Of a stretch of DNA of 64,000 bases, positions 10,799 through 19,042 are shown piece by piece; the stretch's first letter is position 1; every line of letters starts with the position of its first letter. The notes under the pieces are model-generated. The model did no database searches, was not told the origin of the DNA, and was given only the letters and a program-made list of their open reading frames with translations. A program made the position numbers and the translations under genes. Where the stretch lies: assembly GCA_012840725.1 (NCBI GenBank), contig DURQ01000092.1:1-64000 (forward strand), given 5' to 3'. This DNA is from Bacillota bacterium. Lineage in GTDB: Bacteria > Bacillota > Limnochordia > Darwinibacteriales > Darwinibacteriaceae.

Positions 10799-10827
10799 AA
10801 AAAACACCGAGATCCCTTGGATCTCGG
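10799..10827 (-). terminator. Rho-independent terminator of pepV
   Basis: CCGAGATCC and GGATCTCGG form a perfect 9-bp stem with a 3-base loop. The minus-strand RNA then reads UGUUUUUU. It lies 30 bases past the pepV stop. Confidence 0.9.
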
Positions 10828-10856
10828 CGCACGGGTGCAGGCGGAAGCAGATGAAC

Positions 10857-12245
10857 CTATATCAGCTTGTCCAGTGCCTGCAGGGCATCGACATAGATCA
10901 AAAACGCCTTCTTCAAATCAGCTATCTCAACATACTCATCAGGTTGATGGGCTCCACCGCGATCCGGACCGAAGCGGCTCGCATTCCAGCGCATGTCGGG
11001 ACCAAACGCGACGGCCCTCCGGAGCAGTCTGGCGTAGGTGCCGCCGCCCATGATGTAGGGAACGCAGTCGGGCTGTAAGTGGTTGCGGCAGATTTCCATG
11101 AGCCTCTGCACCACGGGATCTTCTGGATCCACGTAAAGTGGAGCGCTGTTGGACAGGTTTGCCACCTCAAACCCTGAACGGCCCAGAGCCTCCTGAATAG
11201 CGGTGATCATCCTTTCAGCGTCGGCTCGCACGTTGTAACGCACGTCTATACTCTGGCGGAACACGCCGTCTTGCAAGGAAGCGAGTCCCCCGATATGGGT
11301 CAGCTTCCCAGATACGCTATCCTCCAAAGGAACTCCGATCCCTCCGCCGTAGTAGTCAGCGAACAGTGCGCAGATGGATCGCATGAGTTTGTCCGCGGCG
11401 GGATCCAGAACTCCAGAGGAAACGAGGATCCTTGCCAGCTTGACTTCAGCACTGTCGGACCCTTCCGGAAAAGCCGCGTGCGCTGCCTTGCCCGAGACGG
11501 TTATCCTATACTGTCCGCCCGGCAGTTCCTCCACCGAAGCGCCGAGCGCTGCTATCGCGTCCGCATCGCCGGAAGACATGCGCAACAGGGCACTAGCCTC
11601 AGATGGCACCACATTGGATGCCACCCCAGCCGAAAAGGCCAAAAGCACACCGCTCTCAACCCTTTGCTCCGCATCCAAACGGAGGATACCCTTTTCTCCA
11701 TGACAGACGGGGAACGGCGCATCAGGCACGATCGAAAAAACCGGTTCTTCATGGTGCTTCAGGTAATATTCCAGATCGTCCATACCCTCTTCCTCGCTGC
11801 AGCCGAGGAAGAAGCGGAAGGAGTTCTTCGGCTGGTAACCTTGGTCCTTCAGATAATACAGCGCATAGAGGGCCGCCAAAAACGAACCTTTGTTATCCGA
11901 GGTTCCACGGCCGATGATGGTGCCATCCTGGACAACCGGTTCAAAAGGAGGATAGGTCCATCCCCCACCGGCTGGCACAACATCGGTATGCCCGAAAACA
12001 CCGATCTCCCTTGCGCACTCGCCCCTCCAGAGGAGGCTTCCGCAGTAGTTTTCGTGGTTGAACGGGATGAACCCCATGCGTTCGCCCACGGTGAGACTGG
12101 CCTCGAGAGCATCCAAGCAGGGCAGCCCGTAGGGAGCGGCGGGACCGCCGCCAGGCAAGGAGACGCTCGGGATGCGCACGAGAGAGCAGATATCATCGAT
12201 GAGCTGTGCCTCGTGCTCGTTGATCCAAACTTCCGGGTTCTGCAT
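10857..12245 (-). CDS. pepV: M20 family dipeptidase PepV-like
   Basis: Zinc-dependent cytosolic dipeptidase of the M20 family, involved in nutrient peptide use. The first metal motif is GVFGHTDVVPAGGGWTYPPF with its His and Asp; the bridging aspartate lies in GRGTSDNKG; the catalytic base and metal glutamates are in GCSEEEGMDD; a later metal ligand is the aspartate in IVPDAPFPVCHGEKG. The lid domain ends with GGGTYARLL and a C-terminal GAHQPDEYVEI histidine ligand. The start is ATG at 12245 (462 residues) with AAGGAAGG eight bases upstream; the ATG at 12278 is less likely. It has its own promoter and terminator, so it is a single-gene transcript. The exact peptide substrate is not known. Confidence 0.92.
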   Translation of the reverse strand: MQNPEVWINEHEAQLIDDICSLVRIPSVSLPGGGPAAPYGLPCLDALEASLTVGERMGFIPFNHENYCGSLLWRGECAREIGVFGHTDVVPAGGGWTYPPFEPVVQDGTIIGRGTSDNKGSFLAALYALYYLKDQGYQPKNSFRFFLGCSEEEGMDDLEYYLKHHEEPVFSIVPDAPFPVCHGEKGILRLDAEQRVESGVLLAFSAGVASNVVPSEASALLRMSSGDADAIAALGASVEELPGGQYRITVSGKAAHAAFPEGSDSAEVKLARILVSSGVLDPAADKLMRSICALFADYYGGGIGVPLEDSVSGKLTHIGGLASLQDGVFRQSIDVRYNVRADAERMITAIQEALGRSGFEVANLSNSAPLYVDPEDPVVQRLMEICRNHLQPDCVPYIMGGGTYARLLRRAVAFGPDMRWNASRFGPDRGGAHQPDEYVEIADLKKAFLIYVDALQALDKLI

Positions 12246-12373
12246 CGCATTGACCTTCCTTTCTCCACTCTGTTTCATCGCTGGACATACCAGGGGGATG
12301 GGCTCGGTACGCTGCCTTTGCAGATGATTCTGCCTGCCCAGCCGTGGTGCGTTCGCCTGACATTATTACTGAA

Positions 12374-12379
12374 ATTATA
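12374..12379 (-). promoter_or_regulatory. Extended -10 promoter of pepV
   Basis: On the minus strand TGTTATAAT contains a perfect TATAAT (12379-12374) with the TGn extension. The -35 region 17 bases upstream (TTTCTC) is weak, as usual for extended -10 promoters. The leader to pepV would be about 120 bases; I see no riboswitch in it. Confidence 0.7.
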
Positions 12380-12471
12380 ACAGGCGTGCTGCCGGAGAGA
12401 AACCATACTTTGTCATCTTTTCCTGCCTGGTGACCGCCTGGGGGAGCAGGTCAGCTTGCCCATGGGGCGCG

Positions 12472-12497
12472 AAAAGACCACCCCGCAGAGGGTGGTC
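12472..12497 (-). terminator. Terminator of the Rrf2-iscS-iscU operon
   Basis: GACCACCC and GGGTGGTC pair into an 8-bp stem with a 6-base loop, followed on the minus strand by TTTTCGC. It lies about 45 bases after the iscU stop. The 295 bases between iscU and the pepV start hold only this hairpin, the pepV promoter and its leader. Confidence 0.85.
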
Positions 12498-12540
12498 GAA
12501 GCCTAAGACTCATGTTAGGGGCAGGGCACGCGCCTACGAC

Positions 12541-12921
12541 TCAGGCACTCGTCCCCGCAGCCCGCTTCTTGTAGTCCGCAATGGCTGCTGTTAAGGCATC
12601 GGCCGCCAGATTGGAGCAGTGCATCTTCACCGGCGGCAGGCCTTCGAGTGCTTCCGCCACCTGCTGGTTTGTGATCTGCTCAGCCTCCTCCAGCGTCTTG
12701 CCCTTGGCCATTTCCGTGATCATGCTGGAAGTGGCGATGGCGGCCCCGCAGCCAAAGGTCTTGAATTTGATGTCTGTTATGACGTTGTTCTCCACTTTGA
12801 TCCACATCTTCATGATGTCGCCGCAGCGTGCGTTGCCCACTTCTCCAACTCCGTTGGCATCTGGGATTTCCCCCACATTACGCGGGTTGGTAAAGTGATC
12901 CATAACCCTATCCGAATACAT
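12541..12921 (-). CDS. iscU: Fe-S cluster assembly scaffold IscU
   Basis: Scaffold on which [2Fe-2S] and [4Fe-4S] clusters are built from sulfur delivered by IscS. The three cluster cysteines C33, C58 (FGCGAAIATSS) and C102 (KMHCSNLA) and the exchange-promoting aspartate D35 are present. It is 126 residues, the normal size of the NifU N-terminal/IscU domain. The start is ATG at 12921 behind AGGAGG. The gap from the desulfurase stop is 10 bases. The trio Rrf2-IscS-IscU forms a minimal ISC system of clostridial type without HscAB or ferredoxin genes. Confidence 0.96.
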   Translation of the reverse strand: MYSDRVMDHFTNPRNVGEIPDANGVGEVGNARCGDIMKMWIKVENNVITDIKFKTFGCGAAIATSSMITEMAKGKTLEEAEQITNQQVAEALEGLPPVKMHCSNLAADALTAAIADYKKRAAGTSA

Positions 12922-12931
12922 GATCTTCCTC

Positions 12932-14089
12932 CTATCCCTGATACAGCGGAGACATGGACCGCAGGCGCTCCACTATGCCCGGTATTTCCTGAAGCACAAA
13001 ATCTACGTCTTCCTCGGTGTTATCGCGCCCGAGCGTCAAGCGCAGGGAGCCATGGGCGATTTCGTGGGACAGGCCCATAGCAAGCAGCACGTGGGAAGGA
13101 TCGAGGGACCCCGAGGTGCAGGCTGAGCCGCTCGACGCGGCTATGCCGCGCAGATCGAGGTTCAGCAGCAGAGACTCGCCCTCGATGTACTCAAAACAGA
13201 CATTGACATTGCCCGGCAGCCTGCTGTCAAGGCTCCCGTTAACTCGGGTATTGGGAATCCTCTGCAGGCCTTCAATAAGCCGGTCGCGCAGCCGGGTTAA
13301 ACGGGGCACTTCCGTCTCCCGTTCGGCCTGAGCCAGTTCGAAGGCTTTGGCCAAGCCGACGATGCCGGCAACGTTCTCTGTGCCCGAACGCCGACGTTTT
13401 TCCTGTCCGCCGCCGTGGATATGGGGGCTGAGCCGCACTCCCTTGCGCACATAGAGAGCGCCAACGCCTTTGGGTCCGTAGAACTTGTGTGCAGAGATAG
13501 AGAGCAGGTCTACGTTGAGGGCATCAACCTTCAGATCCAGGGAGCCTGCAGTCTGCACGGCATCGGTATGGAAGCGGGCGCCGTGGCGGCGCACTATCGC
13601 GCCGATCTCGCTGATCGGCTGGATGGTGCCTACCTCGTTATTGGCATGCATGATCGATACCAAGATAGTATCCGGTCGGAGAGCCGCTTCTACCTGGGCT
13701 GGACTGACCAGGCCGTACTCATCAACCGGGAGTATGGTCACCTCAAAACCTTGAGTCTCCAGCCAGAGGACTGTATCCAGCACGGCATGGTGCTCAATGG
13801 CGCTGGTGATGATGTGCCTGCCTCTGTTCTGGTCCGCCCAAGCCACTCCTTTGATTGCGAGGTTGGCTCCTTCTGAACCTCCAGCAGTGAACACGATTTC
13901 GTTCGGCGAAGCTCCAAGCAAGGCTGCAACCTGATCTCGAGCGCCTTCCAGAGCTTTACGGGCACTCCTCCCCCAGCTGTATACGCTTGAGGGGTTGCCG
14001 AACTCGGCGCTGAAATACGGCAGCATGGCCTCGAGAACCTCGGGGCGAACCGGTGTTGTCGCTGCATGATCCATGTAGATCCGTTTCAT
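12932..14089 (-). CDS. iscS: Cysteine desulfurase IscS/NifS
   Basis: PLP enzyme that takes sulfur from cysteine as a persulfide for Fe-S cluster and thio-tRNA synthesis. The aminotransferase class V fold is complete: the N-terminal YMDHAATTPVRPEV, the PLP lysine K202 in SAHKFYGPKG, and the catalytic cysteine C324 in SSGSACTSG on the mobile loop. The short SSGSAC loop and RRSGTEN region place it in the IscS/NifS group. ATG at 14089 overlaps the Rrf2 stop by four bases (ATGA), so translation is coupled. In B. subtilis the matching gene yrvO is followed by trmU; here iscU follows. Confidence 0.96.
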   Translation of the reverse strand: MKRIYMDHAATTPVRPEVLEAMLPYFSAEFGNPSSVYSWGRSARKALEGARDQVAALLGASPNEIVFTAGGSEGANLAIKGVAWADQNRGRHIITSAIEHHAVLDTVLWLETQGFEVTILPVDEYGLVSPAQVEAALRPDTILVSIMHANNEVGTIQPISEIGAIVRRHGARFHTDAVQTAGSLDLKVDALNVDLLSISAHKFYGPKGVGALYVRKGVRLSPHIHGGGQEKRRRSGTENVAGIVGLAKAFELAQAERETEVPRLTRLRDRLIEGLQRIPNTRVNGSLDSRLPGNVNVCFEYIEGESLLLNLDLRGIAASSGSACTSGSLDPSHVLLAMGLSHEIAHGSLRLTLGRDNTEEDVDFVLQEIPGIVERLRSMSPLYQG

Positions 14090-14529
14090 TGTCCTTGTGC
14101 CACCCCTAATCTAATTGCCTTACTCCGCAAATCTTCCAGTGTAGTATTGTCCAGGACACGTTCCATGCTGTCCTGCAGGTTTTTCCAGAGGCCCCGCAGA
14201 ACGCACTGATCCGGCTGGCCGCAGTAGGGGCCTGAACCAGAATCGGTATCTAGACAGTCGAGGGGTGTGATCGGCCCCTCCAAGACACGGATAATCTGCC
14301 CGACGGTGATCCGCTCGGGGGGGTGGGCCAGCTCGTAACCTCCTTGGGCGCCTCGCGTGCTGGAAACCAGGCCCGCTCTCCGCAGCGCTCCCAAGAGCTG
14401 CTCCAGGTACGTTTCAGAAACCAACTGGCGTTTTGCCACGGCCTTCAGAGGAATAGGGCCGTTCCCGTAGTTGAGGGCTAGGTCAAACATGGCGCGGACC
14501 CCATACTCGCCCCGCGTGGATACTCGCAT
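14086..14529 (-). CDS. Rrf2-family transcriptional regulator, IscR/CymR-like
   Basis: Winged-helix DNA-binding regulator of 147 residues. The HTH region covers about residues 20-60 (AVAKRQLVSETYLEQLLGALRRAGLVSS), followed by the wing RGAQGGYELA. Three cysteines at positions 92, 103 and 109 resemble the [2Fe-2S] ligands of IscR, although the spacing differs from the Escherichia coli protein; CymR lacks such a set. I therefore favour an IscR-like Fe-S sensing repressor of its own operon. The start is ATG at 14529 with AGGGGAGG seven bases upstream. A palindrome lies between its promoter and the start. Cluster binding is inferred. Confidence 0.88.
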   Translation of the reverse strand: MRVSTRGEYGVRAMFDLALNYGNGPIPLKAVAKRQLVSETYLEQLLGALRRAGLVSSTRGAQGGYELAHPPERITVGQIIRVLEGPITPLDCLDTDSGSGPYCGQPDQCVLRGLWKNLQDSMERVLDNTTLEDLRSKAIRLGVAQGQ

Positions 14530-14545
14530 CCATCCGCCTCCCCTC

Positions 14546-14570
14546 ATTTCCGACTAGATTCGTCGGGATT
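14546..14570 (-). promoter_or_regulatory. Candidate Rrf2 operator upstream of the iscS operon
   Basis: AATCCCGAC and GTCGGAAAT form an imperfect inverted repeat (7 of 9 positions) around a 7-base centre. It lies directly downstream of the -10 box and before the ribosome binding site, where a bound repressor would block transcription. The size and symmetry fit Rrf2 dimers. Autoregulation is inferred from its position. Confidence 0.55.
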
Positions 14571-14582
14571 CAATTCATCATG

Positions 14583-14611
14583 ATCATAGCACAGCGGCAA
14601 AACAGCGTCAA
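14583..14611 (-). promoter_or_regulatory. Sigma-A promoter of the Rrf2-iscS-iscU operon
   Basis: TTGACG (14611-14606) and TATGAT (14588-14583) are 17 bases apart on the minus strand. The start of transcription would fall just upstream of the palindromic operator. Confidence 0.8.
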
Positions 14612-14621
14612 CGCCTTCAAC

Positions 14622-14641
14622 AAAAAAAGCCCCTCAGGGCT
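14622..14641 (-). terminator. Terminator of tcdA-rarA
   Basis: GCCC and GGGC form a short stem that overlaps the rarA stop codon, followed by seven T on the minus strand. The stem is short but the T tract is strong. Confidence 0.65.
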
Positions 14642-15971
14642 CTTTGGTCATGTTCCTGGCCTTAAGCTGGGCGAAGTAGGCGAGGCGCTCTTTGATCGCC
14701 TTTTCCCGCCCCTGATCTGACGGCTCGTACAGCTTCAGGCCTTTCAGGTTGGCGGGCAGGTACTCCTGAATCACATAATGATGGGGATAGTCGTGGGGGT
14801 ACTTGTACCCCAGGCCGTGGCCGAGTTTCGCTGCCCCTGGGTAGCTGGCATCGCGCAGGTGGACCGGCACCGGTTCGGCGCCGCTCTTCTCCACCGCTTC
14901 CTGCGCAGCATCGATGGCGCTTACCACCGAGTTGCTCTTCGGCGCAGTCGCGATATAGATAACAGCCTCAGCCATGGGAATGCGCGCTTCCGGAAGGCCG
15001 ACCCATTCTAGAGCAGTGGCAGCGGCCTGGGCAACAAGCAGTGCCGTTGGGTCTGCCATGCCCACATCCTCCGCAGCGTGCACCAAAAGCCTGCGCACGA
15101 TGAACCGCGGGTCTTCACCCGCGTAGAGCATGCGGGCGAACCAGTACAGGGCGGCGTCGGGATCGCTTCCCCTCATGGACTTAATGAAGGCGGAAATCAC
15201 GTCGTAGTGCTGATCACCGGATTTATCATAGCGCACCCGCTGGGCTTGAGCCGCCTCTTCGGCCACCGCCAGATCGACGATGCGCACCCCATCCGCATTG
15301 GGCACGGTGGTGAGGACGGCAAACTCCAGGTTGTTCAAGAGCACGCGGGCATCTCCGTTGGCGATGCGCACCAGGTGGCCAAGGGCGTCGTCAGTGACCA
15401 CACACTGCACATCCCCGAGGCCACGCGGGTCTTTCAGAGCCCGCTTGGCCAGGGCCAGCAGGTGCCTTTCCTCAAGTGGTTTGAGCTGGTAGATCTGGGA
15501 ACGGCTGAGCAGAGCTGCGTTGACTTCGAAGTACGGATTTTCCGTGGTGGCGCCTATCAGAATGAGATCGCCCTTCTCCACCGCCGGCAGCAACACATCC
15601 TGCTGTCCCTTGTTCAACCGCTGGATCTCGTCGACAAACAAGATGGTGCGCTCGCCGTGGTACGCCCGCCGGTCTCTGGCCTCTTCTGCAAGGCGCTTGA
15701 GCTCAGCTGCACCGGTGGTTGTGGCGCTGACGTTGATGAATACTCCCTTTGTGGTCCTGGAAATGACGTAACCAAGCGTCGTCTTGCCTGAACCGGGCGG
15801 CCCGTAGAGGATGATCGAGCGCAGAATATCTTCAGCTATGGCCCGGCGGAGGAGCTTGCCCGGCCCCAAGATATGCTCCTGGCCCACGTACTCATCCAAG
15901 GATTCCGGACGCATGCGCACAGCCAGGGGAGCCTGTTCGTGCCTCAAGGAGCTCTGTTCAAACAAGTCCAT
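14634..15971 (-). CDS. rarA: Replication-associated recombination protein RarA (MgsA-like AAA+ ATPase)
   Basis: AAA+ ATPase related to clamp loaders that acts at stalled forks and gaps. The Walker A motif GPPGSGKTT, the Walker B segment ILFVDEIQRLNKGQQD, the sensor region GATTENPYFEVN with ALLSR, and the C-terminal tetramerisation part with KSMRGSDPDAALYW are all family marks. ATG at 15971 has GGGGAGG seven bases upstream, giving 445 residues; the frame open to 16007 lacks a ribosome binding site. It starts two bases after the tcdA stop. The order tcdA-rarA-Rrf2-iscS equals yrvM-yrvN-cymR-yrvO of B. subtilis. Confidence 0.95.
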   Translation of the reverse strand: MDLFEQSSLRHEQAPLAVRMRPESLDEYVGQEHILGPGKLLRRAIAEDILRSIILYGPPGSGKTTLGYVISRTTKGVFINVSATTTGAAELKRLAEEARDRRAYHGERTILFVDEIQRLNKGQQDVLLPAVEKGDLILIGATTENPYFEVNAALLSRSQIYQLKPLEERHLLALAKRALKDPRGLGDVQCVVTDDALGHLVRIANGDARVLLNNLEFAVLTTVPNADGVRIVDLAVAEEAAQAQRVRYDKSGDQHYDVISAFIKSMRGSDPDAALYWFARMLYAGEDPRFIVRRLLVHAAEDVGMADPTALLVAQAAATALEWVGLPEARIPMAEAVIYIATAPKSNSVVSAIDAAQEAVEKSGAEPVPVHLRDASYPGAAKLGHGLGYKYPHDYPHHYVIQEYLPANLKGLKLYEPSDQGREKAIKERLAYFAQLKARNMTKEP

Positions 15972-15973
15972 GC

Positions 15974-16666
15974 CTAAACCTCCCCGCAGATCTGCCTCAC
16001 GATCCAACTAGCCATCAGCAGACCCGACGCGCCTGGGACAAAGGCTGTACTTCCGGGAGTGGACCCTTCTTTCCTTCCTACGGCCCGTTCGTCCGAGAAG
16101 ACCACGGTTACTCCCGTGGCAATCCCCCGTTTGCGCAGAGCGCCCCGCACGGCCCTGGCCAGGGCGCAGGTGTGGGTCTGGGAAATGTCAGCGATCCGGA
16201 GGCGGCTCGGATCAAGCTTGTTGCCCGCCCCCATGGAGGAAACGATGGGGATCCCGTTCTGCACGCAGGCTTCGATGAGATCTACCTTGGCCCGTACGCT
16301 GTCTATGGCATCGGCGACGTAATCGAGGGCTTCCGGCAGCAGAGCTGCATGGCTTTCCCGGCAGTAGTAAGCTTGATGGGCGGTCACCTGGCATTCAGGG
16401 TTGATCTGGGCGATCCGTTCCGCCATCACTTCCGCCTTGGGCCGTCCCAGCGTGGATTCCAGGGCCACGATCTGCCTGTTAAGGTTGGAAATGGTTACTG
16501 TGTCATGGTCGATGAGGATCAGCTTGCCAACTCCCGACCGGGCCAAGGCCTCCGCTGTATAACCTCCGACACCGCCCAAACCGATTACGGCTACTGCCGC
16601 CTGCTGCAGCTTTCTGAGGTTCTCCGCACCCAAAACGAGTTCAGTCCGAACAAATCTATGCTCCAT
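15974..16666 (-). CDS. tcdA: tRNA threonylcarbamoyladenosine dehydratase TcdA (YrvM)
   Basis: E1-like ATP-dependent enzyme that cyclises the t6A37 base of tRNA to ct6A. The Rossmann nucleotide motif VIGLGGVGGYTAEALARSG, the ILIDHDTVTISNLNRQ segment and the DAIDSVRAKVDLI stretch match the TcdA/CsdL family. The C-terminal half ends with GSTAFVPGASGLLMAS. I chose ATG at 16666 because GGAGG lies five bases before it; the ATG at 16678 directly abuts the 6S RNA terminator. Sulfur for its CsdE partner system would come from a desulfurase, and iscS is two genes away. Confidence 0.93.
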   Translation of the reverse strand: MEHRFVRTELVLGAENLRKLQQAAVAVIGLGGVGGYTAEALARSGVGKLILIDHDTVTISNLNRQIVALESTLGRPKAEVMAERIAQINPECQVTAHQAYYCRESHAALLPEALDYVADAIDSVRAKVDLIEACVQNGIPIVSSMGAGNKLDPSRLRIADISQTHTCALARAVRGALRKRGIATGVTVVFSDERAVGRKEGSTPGSTAFVPGASGLLMASWIVRQICGEV

Positions 16667-16680
16667 AGTGCCCTCCATGA

Positions 16681-16702
16681 AAAAATACCCCGCAAGGGGT
16701 AT
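16681..16702 (-). terminator. Terminator of 6S RNA
   Basis: ATACCCC and GGGGTAT form a 7-bp stem with a 4-base loop, followed by TTTTTT on the minus strand. The stem ends 15 bases before the tcdA ribosome binding site, so tcdA expression may depend on read-through. Confidence 0.9.
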
Positions 16703-16901
16703 CCAGATCCGTCCCCCGCCGTACCGCTAGTGCTGACCCGAATGAACCTGCATAGGCAGGTGGGTACCCTCCGCAGCAGTGCGAACGTCCCAGTTTTAGA
16801 GGGCGTGTTCTGGCTGCTGCGAGTTCCAGGTTCCCTTTGTGTTGGTGTTGGCTCATAACAAGGTCAGATTGATCGCGAGCACAGCAGGGGTGCCTTATCT
16901 A
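16681..16901 (-). ncRNA. ssrS: 6S RNA (SsrS/BsrA type)
   Basis: A non-coding stretch of about 220 bases between aspS and tcdA, the same place as bsrA in B. subtilis. It has its own promoter and terminator. The two halves can fold into a long, interrupted hairpin: the 8-base block CGCAGCAG (5' half) pairs perfectly with CTGCTGCG (3' half), TGACC pairs with GGTCA, and the ends pair CCCC with GGGG. The 3' half contains GGGTACCCACCTG and CAGGTTC, typical of clostridial 6S RNA. 6S RNA binds the sigma-A RNA polymerase holoenzyme and damps transcription in stationary phase. The exact 5' end is estimated from the promoter. Confidence 0.85.
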
Positions 16902-16906
16902 GCTAA

Positions 16907-16935
16907 ATCATAGCACAGTCTTTACACAGATTCAA
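16907..16935 (-). promoter_or_regulatory. Sigma-A promoter of 6S RNA
   Basis: TTGAAT (16935-16930) and TATGAT (16912-16907) are 17 bases apart on the minus strand. Transcription would start near 16901. Confidence 0.75.
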
Positions 16936-17013
16936 GTGCCCCGCTTGTACCGGTTTTTCCCTGTTCTACTGCGTTTGGGGTAGACATACATCTTAGCAAG
17001 GAGGGATCAGCAC

Positions 17014-17295
17014 ATGGATCAGCTGTTGGGCAAAGTGCTGGCTATTGCCTTCGTCATCGAGGTGCTCACCAACACCATCAAGACTCTGCTTCCTGACCTA
17101 AACCGCCGTTATCTGCCCTTTGTCTCCGGTGTGCTTGGGGTTCTGCTGGCCTGGGTCAGCGGAGTTGGGGTCCTCAGTACCCTTGACATACCGGTGCGCC
17201 ACGCTGTCCTGGACTATCTGGTTACCGGTGTCGTCACTTCCAGGGGAGCAAACATCGTCCACGACCTGGCCAAGACTCTCAGCTCTTCAAGTTGA
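17014..17295 (+). CDS. Small holin-like membrane protein, unknown function
   Basis: A 93-residue protein on the plus strand inside a minus-strand block. ATG at 17014 has AAGGAGGG eight bases upstream, a very strong site, so I regard it as real. Two to three hydrophobic stretches are visible (about 4-20, 34-55 and 63-80), with a dibasic loop NRRY between the first two. The plan resembles small phage holins and similar clostridial membrane proteins, but no catalytic or binding motif exists. It converges on aspS and overlaps its 3' end by 17 bases. A CATACATC box at 16985-16992 could be a mother-cell (sigma-E type) -10 element. I infer a possible sporulation role only from that weak match. Confidence 0.75.
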   Translation: MDQLLGKVLAIAFVIEVLTNTIKTLLPDLNRRYLPFVSGVLGVLLAWVSGVGVLSTLDIPVRHAVLDYLVTGVVTSRGANIVHDLAKTLSSSS

Positions 17296-19042
17296 TCTTC
17301 AGTTCACGCAGCTGCGCCTCGCTGATCGGCGCTGGGGCCTCAACCATCAGGTCGGAGGCACTGACCGTCTTGGGGAACGCGATCACATCGCGGATGGACG
17401 GCCGTTTGGCCAAGAGCATCACCAGGCGGTCCAGGCCGAAGGCTATGCCGCCATGGGGAGGGGCTCCATACTCGAACGCCTCAAGGAAGTAACCGAACTG
17501 CCTGCGGGCCTCTTCCATGGTGAAGCCCAGGGCAGCGAACATCCGCTCCTGCAGCGATCGGCGGCTGATGCGGATACTACCCCCGCCAAGCTCCACGCCG
17601 TTGAGCACCATGTCGTAGGCTTTGGCTCTGACCCTTCCGGGGTCGGTCTCCAGTAGATGGGCATCTTCATCGAGAGGAGCGGTAAAAGGATGGTGGGCTG
17701 CCACATACCGTCCCGCTTCTTCGTCGTAGACAAGCAGCGGCCAGTCAACCACCCAGAGGAGGTTGAAGGATTCTTCGTCGATCAGCCCCAGATCCCGTCC
17801 GAGATCCAGGCGCAGCCGGCCCAATACGCTGCAAACCAAATCGTAGGCACCAGCGACGATCAGGATCAGATCGCCCGTTTCCGCCACACAGACTCTCCGG
17901 ATCGCCGCCAGCTCCTCCTCGCTGAGGAACTTGGCGATGGGCGAGCGAACCTGCCCTTCCTCCAAGGCCAGCCAGGCCAAGCCCTTGGCTCCCCAATCCT
18001 GCGCCTTCTCATTGAGCGTATCGATCTGCTTCCGGGTGAAGCCAGCCGCCCCCTTGACGCAGATACCCCGGATCACTCCGCCTGATGCAGCCGTGTCGGC
18101 AAACACCCTGAAGGAGCTGCCCTTCAGCTCTGCAGTGAGATCGTAGATCTCCATGCCAAAGCGGGTGTCGGGTTTGTCGCTGCCAAAACGATCCATGGCC
18201 TCTTGGTAAGTCAGGCGCGGAATCGGAGAGGCGATCTCGATGCCCATCACTTCCTCAAAGATATGGAGGATCATGGCTTCCATCGTGTTCATGACATCGT
18301 CACGATCCACGAAGGACATCTCCACATCGATCTGGGTGAACTCAGGCTGCCTGTCTGCCCGGAGGTCTTCATCCCGGAAGCAGCGGGCGATCTGGTAGTA
18401 ACGCTCGAAACCTGCGATCATGAGAAGCTGTTTGAACAGCTGAGGCGACTGCGGCAGCGCGTAGAAGCAGCCCGGATGGACGCGGCTGGGAACCACGTAA
18501 TCCCTGGCCCCTTCTGGGGTTGACCGGATCAGCATGGGTGTCTCGATCTCCAGGAAACCCTGGCCGTTCAAAAAGGACCGGACAGCAGCGGTGATGCGGT
18601 GCCGGAGGGCGATGGTCTCTTGGAGCTCCCTGCTGCGCAGATGCAGATAGCGGTACTTGAGCCGCAGAGCCTCGTCAACCTCATCCGCCCGATCAATGTG
18701 GAAGGGCGGGGTTTCTGCTTCCGCAAGGATCACCAGTCTGGAAACCCGCACCTCGATTTCGCCCGTCGCGAGGTTGGGATTGGCTTCCGGCCTCGCGGCA
18801 ACCTCTCCCTGAACCGAGATCACGTACTCGCTGCGCAGACTCTCGGCGTCTGAAAACTGTTCGCGGCCCAGGATTTCTGGGTCGAAGACCACCTGCACCA
18901 GGCCTGACCTGTCCCTGAGATCCACGAAAATCAGCTGGCCCAGATCGCGCCTCCGGTTAACCCAGCCGTTGAGGGTAACCGTGCTGCCCACATCCGTTAT
19001 CCTTAATTCACCGCAGTTTCTTGTTCTCTGCCAATCTGTCAT
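17279..19042 (-). CDS. aspS: Aspartyl-tRNA synthetase
   Basis: Class IIb synthetase for tRNA-Asp. The N-terminal OB-fold anticodon domain (about 1-105) is followed by the catalytic core with [28 protein letters not shown] (motif region), [18 protein letters not shown] (motif 2) and [23 protein letters not shown] (motif 3). The bacterial GAD insertion domain lies between, so it is the bacterial type. I prefer ATG at 19042 (587 residues), with AGGGGAG eight bases upstream; the GTG at 19051 is too close to that site. It overlaps the hisS stop by four bases (ATGA). Whether it also charges tRNA-Asn cannot be decided here. Confidence 0.96.
   Translation of the reverse strand: MTDWQRTRNCGELRITDVGSTVTLNGWVNRRRDLGQLIFVDLRDRSGLVQVVFDPEILGREQFSDAESLRSEYVISVQGEVAARPEANPNLATGEIEVRVSRLVILAEAETPPFHIDRADEVDEALRLKYRYLHLRSRELQETIALRHRITAAVRSFLNGQGFLEIETPMLIRSTPEGARDYVVPSRVHPGCFYALPQSPQLFKQLLMIAGFERYYQIARCFRDEDLRADRQPEFTQIDVEMSFVDRDDVMNTMEAMILHIFEEVMGIEIASPIPRLTYQEAMDRFGSDKPDTRFGMEIYDLTAELKGSSFRVFADTAASGGVIRGICVKGAAGFTRKQIDTLNEKAQDWGAKGLAWLALEEGQVRSPIAKFLSEEELAAIRRVCVAETGDLILIVAGAYDLVCSVLGRLRLDLGRDLGLIDEESFNLLWVVDWPLLVYDEEAGRYVAAHHPFTAPLDEDAHLLETDPGRVRAKAYDMVLNGVELGGGSIRISRRSLQERMFAALGFTMEEARRQFGYFLEAFEYGAPPHGGIAFGLDRLVMLLAKRPSIRDVIAFPKTVSASDLMVEAPAPISEAQLRELKINLKS

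Noticed and set aside
10800-10827. Repeat unit GAGATCC/GGATCTC as mobile element end
   Set aside because: It is a simple intrinsic terminator stem with a T tract right after pepV.
12279-12373. Small frame in the pepV leader starting with ATG near 12365
   Set aside because: It has no ribosome binding site and its composition is unremarkable; it reads straight across the pepV start.
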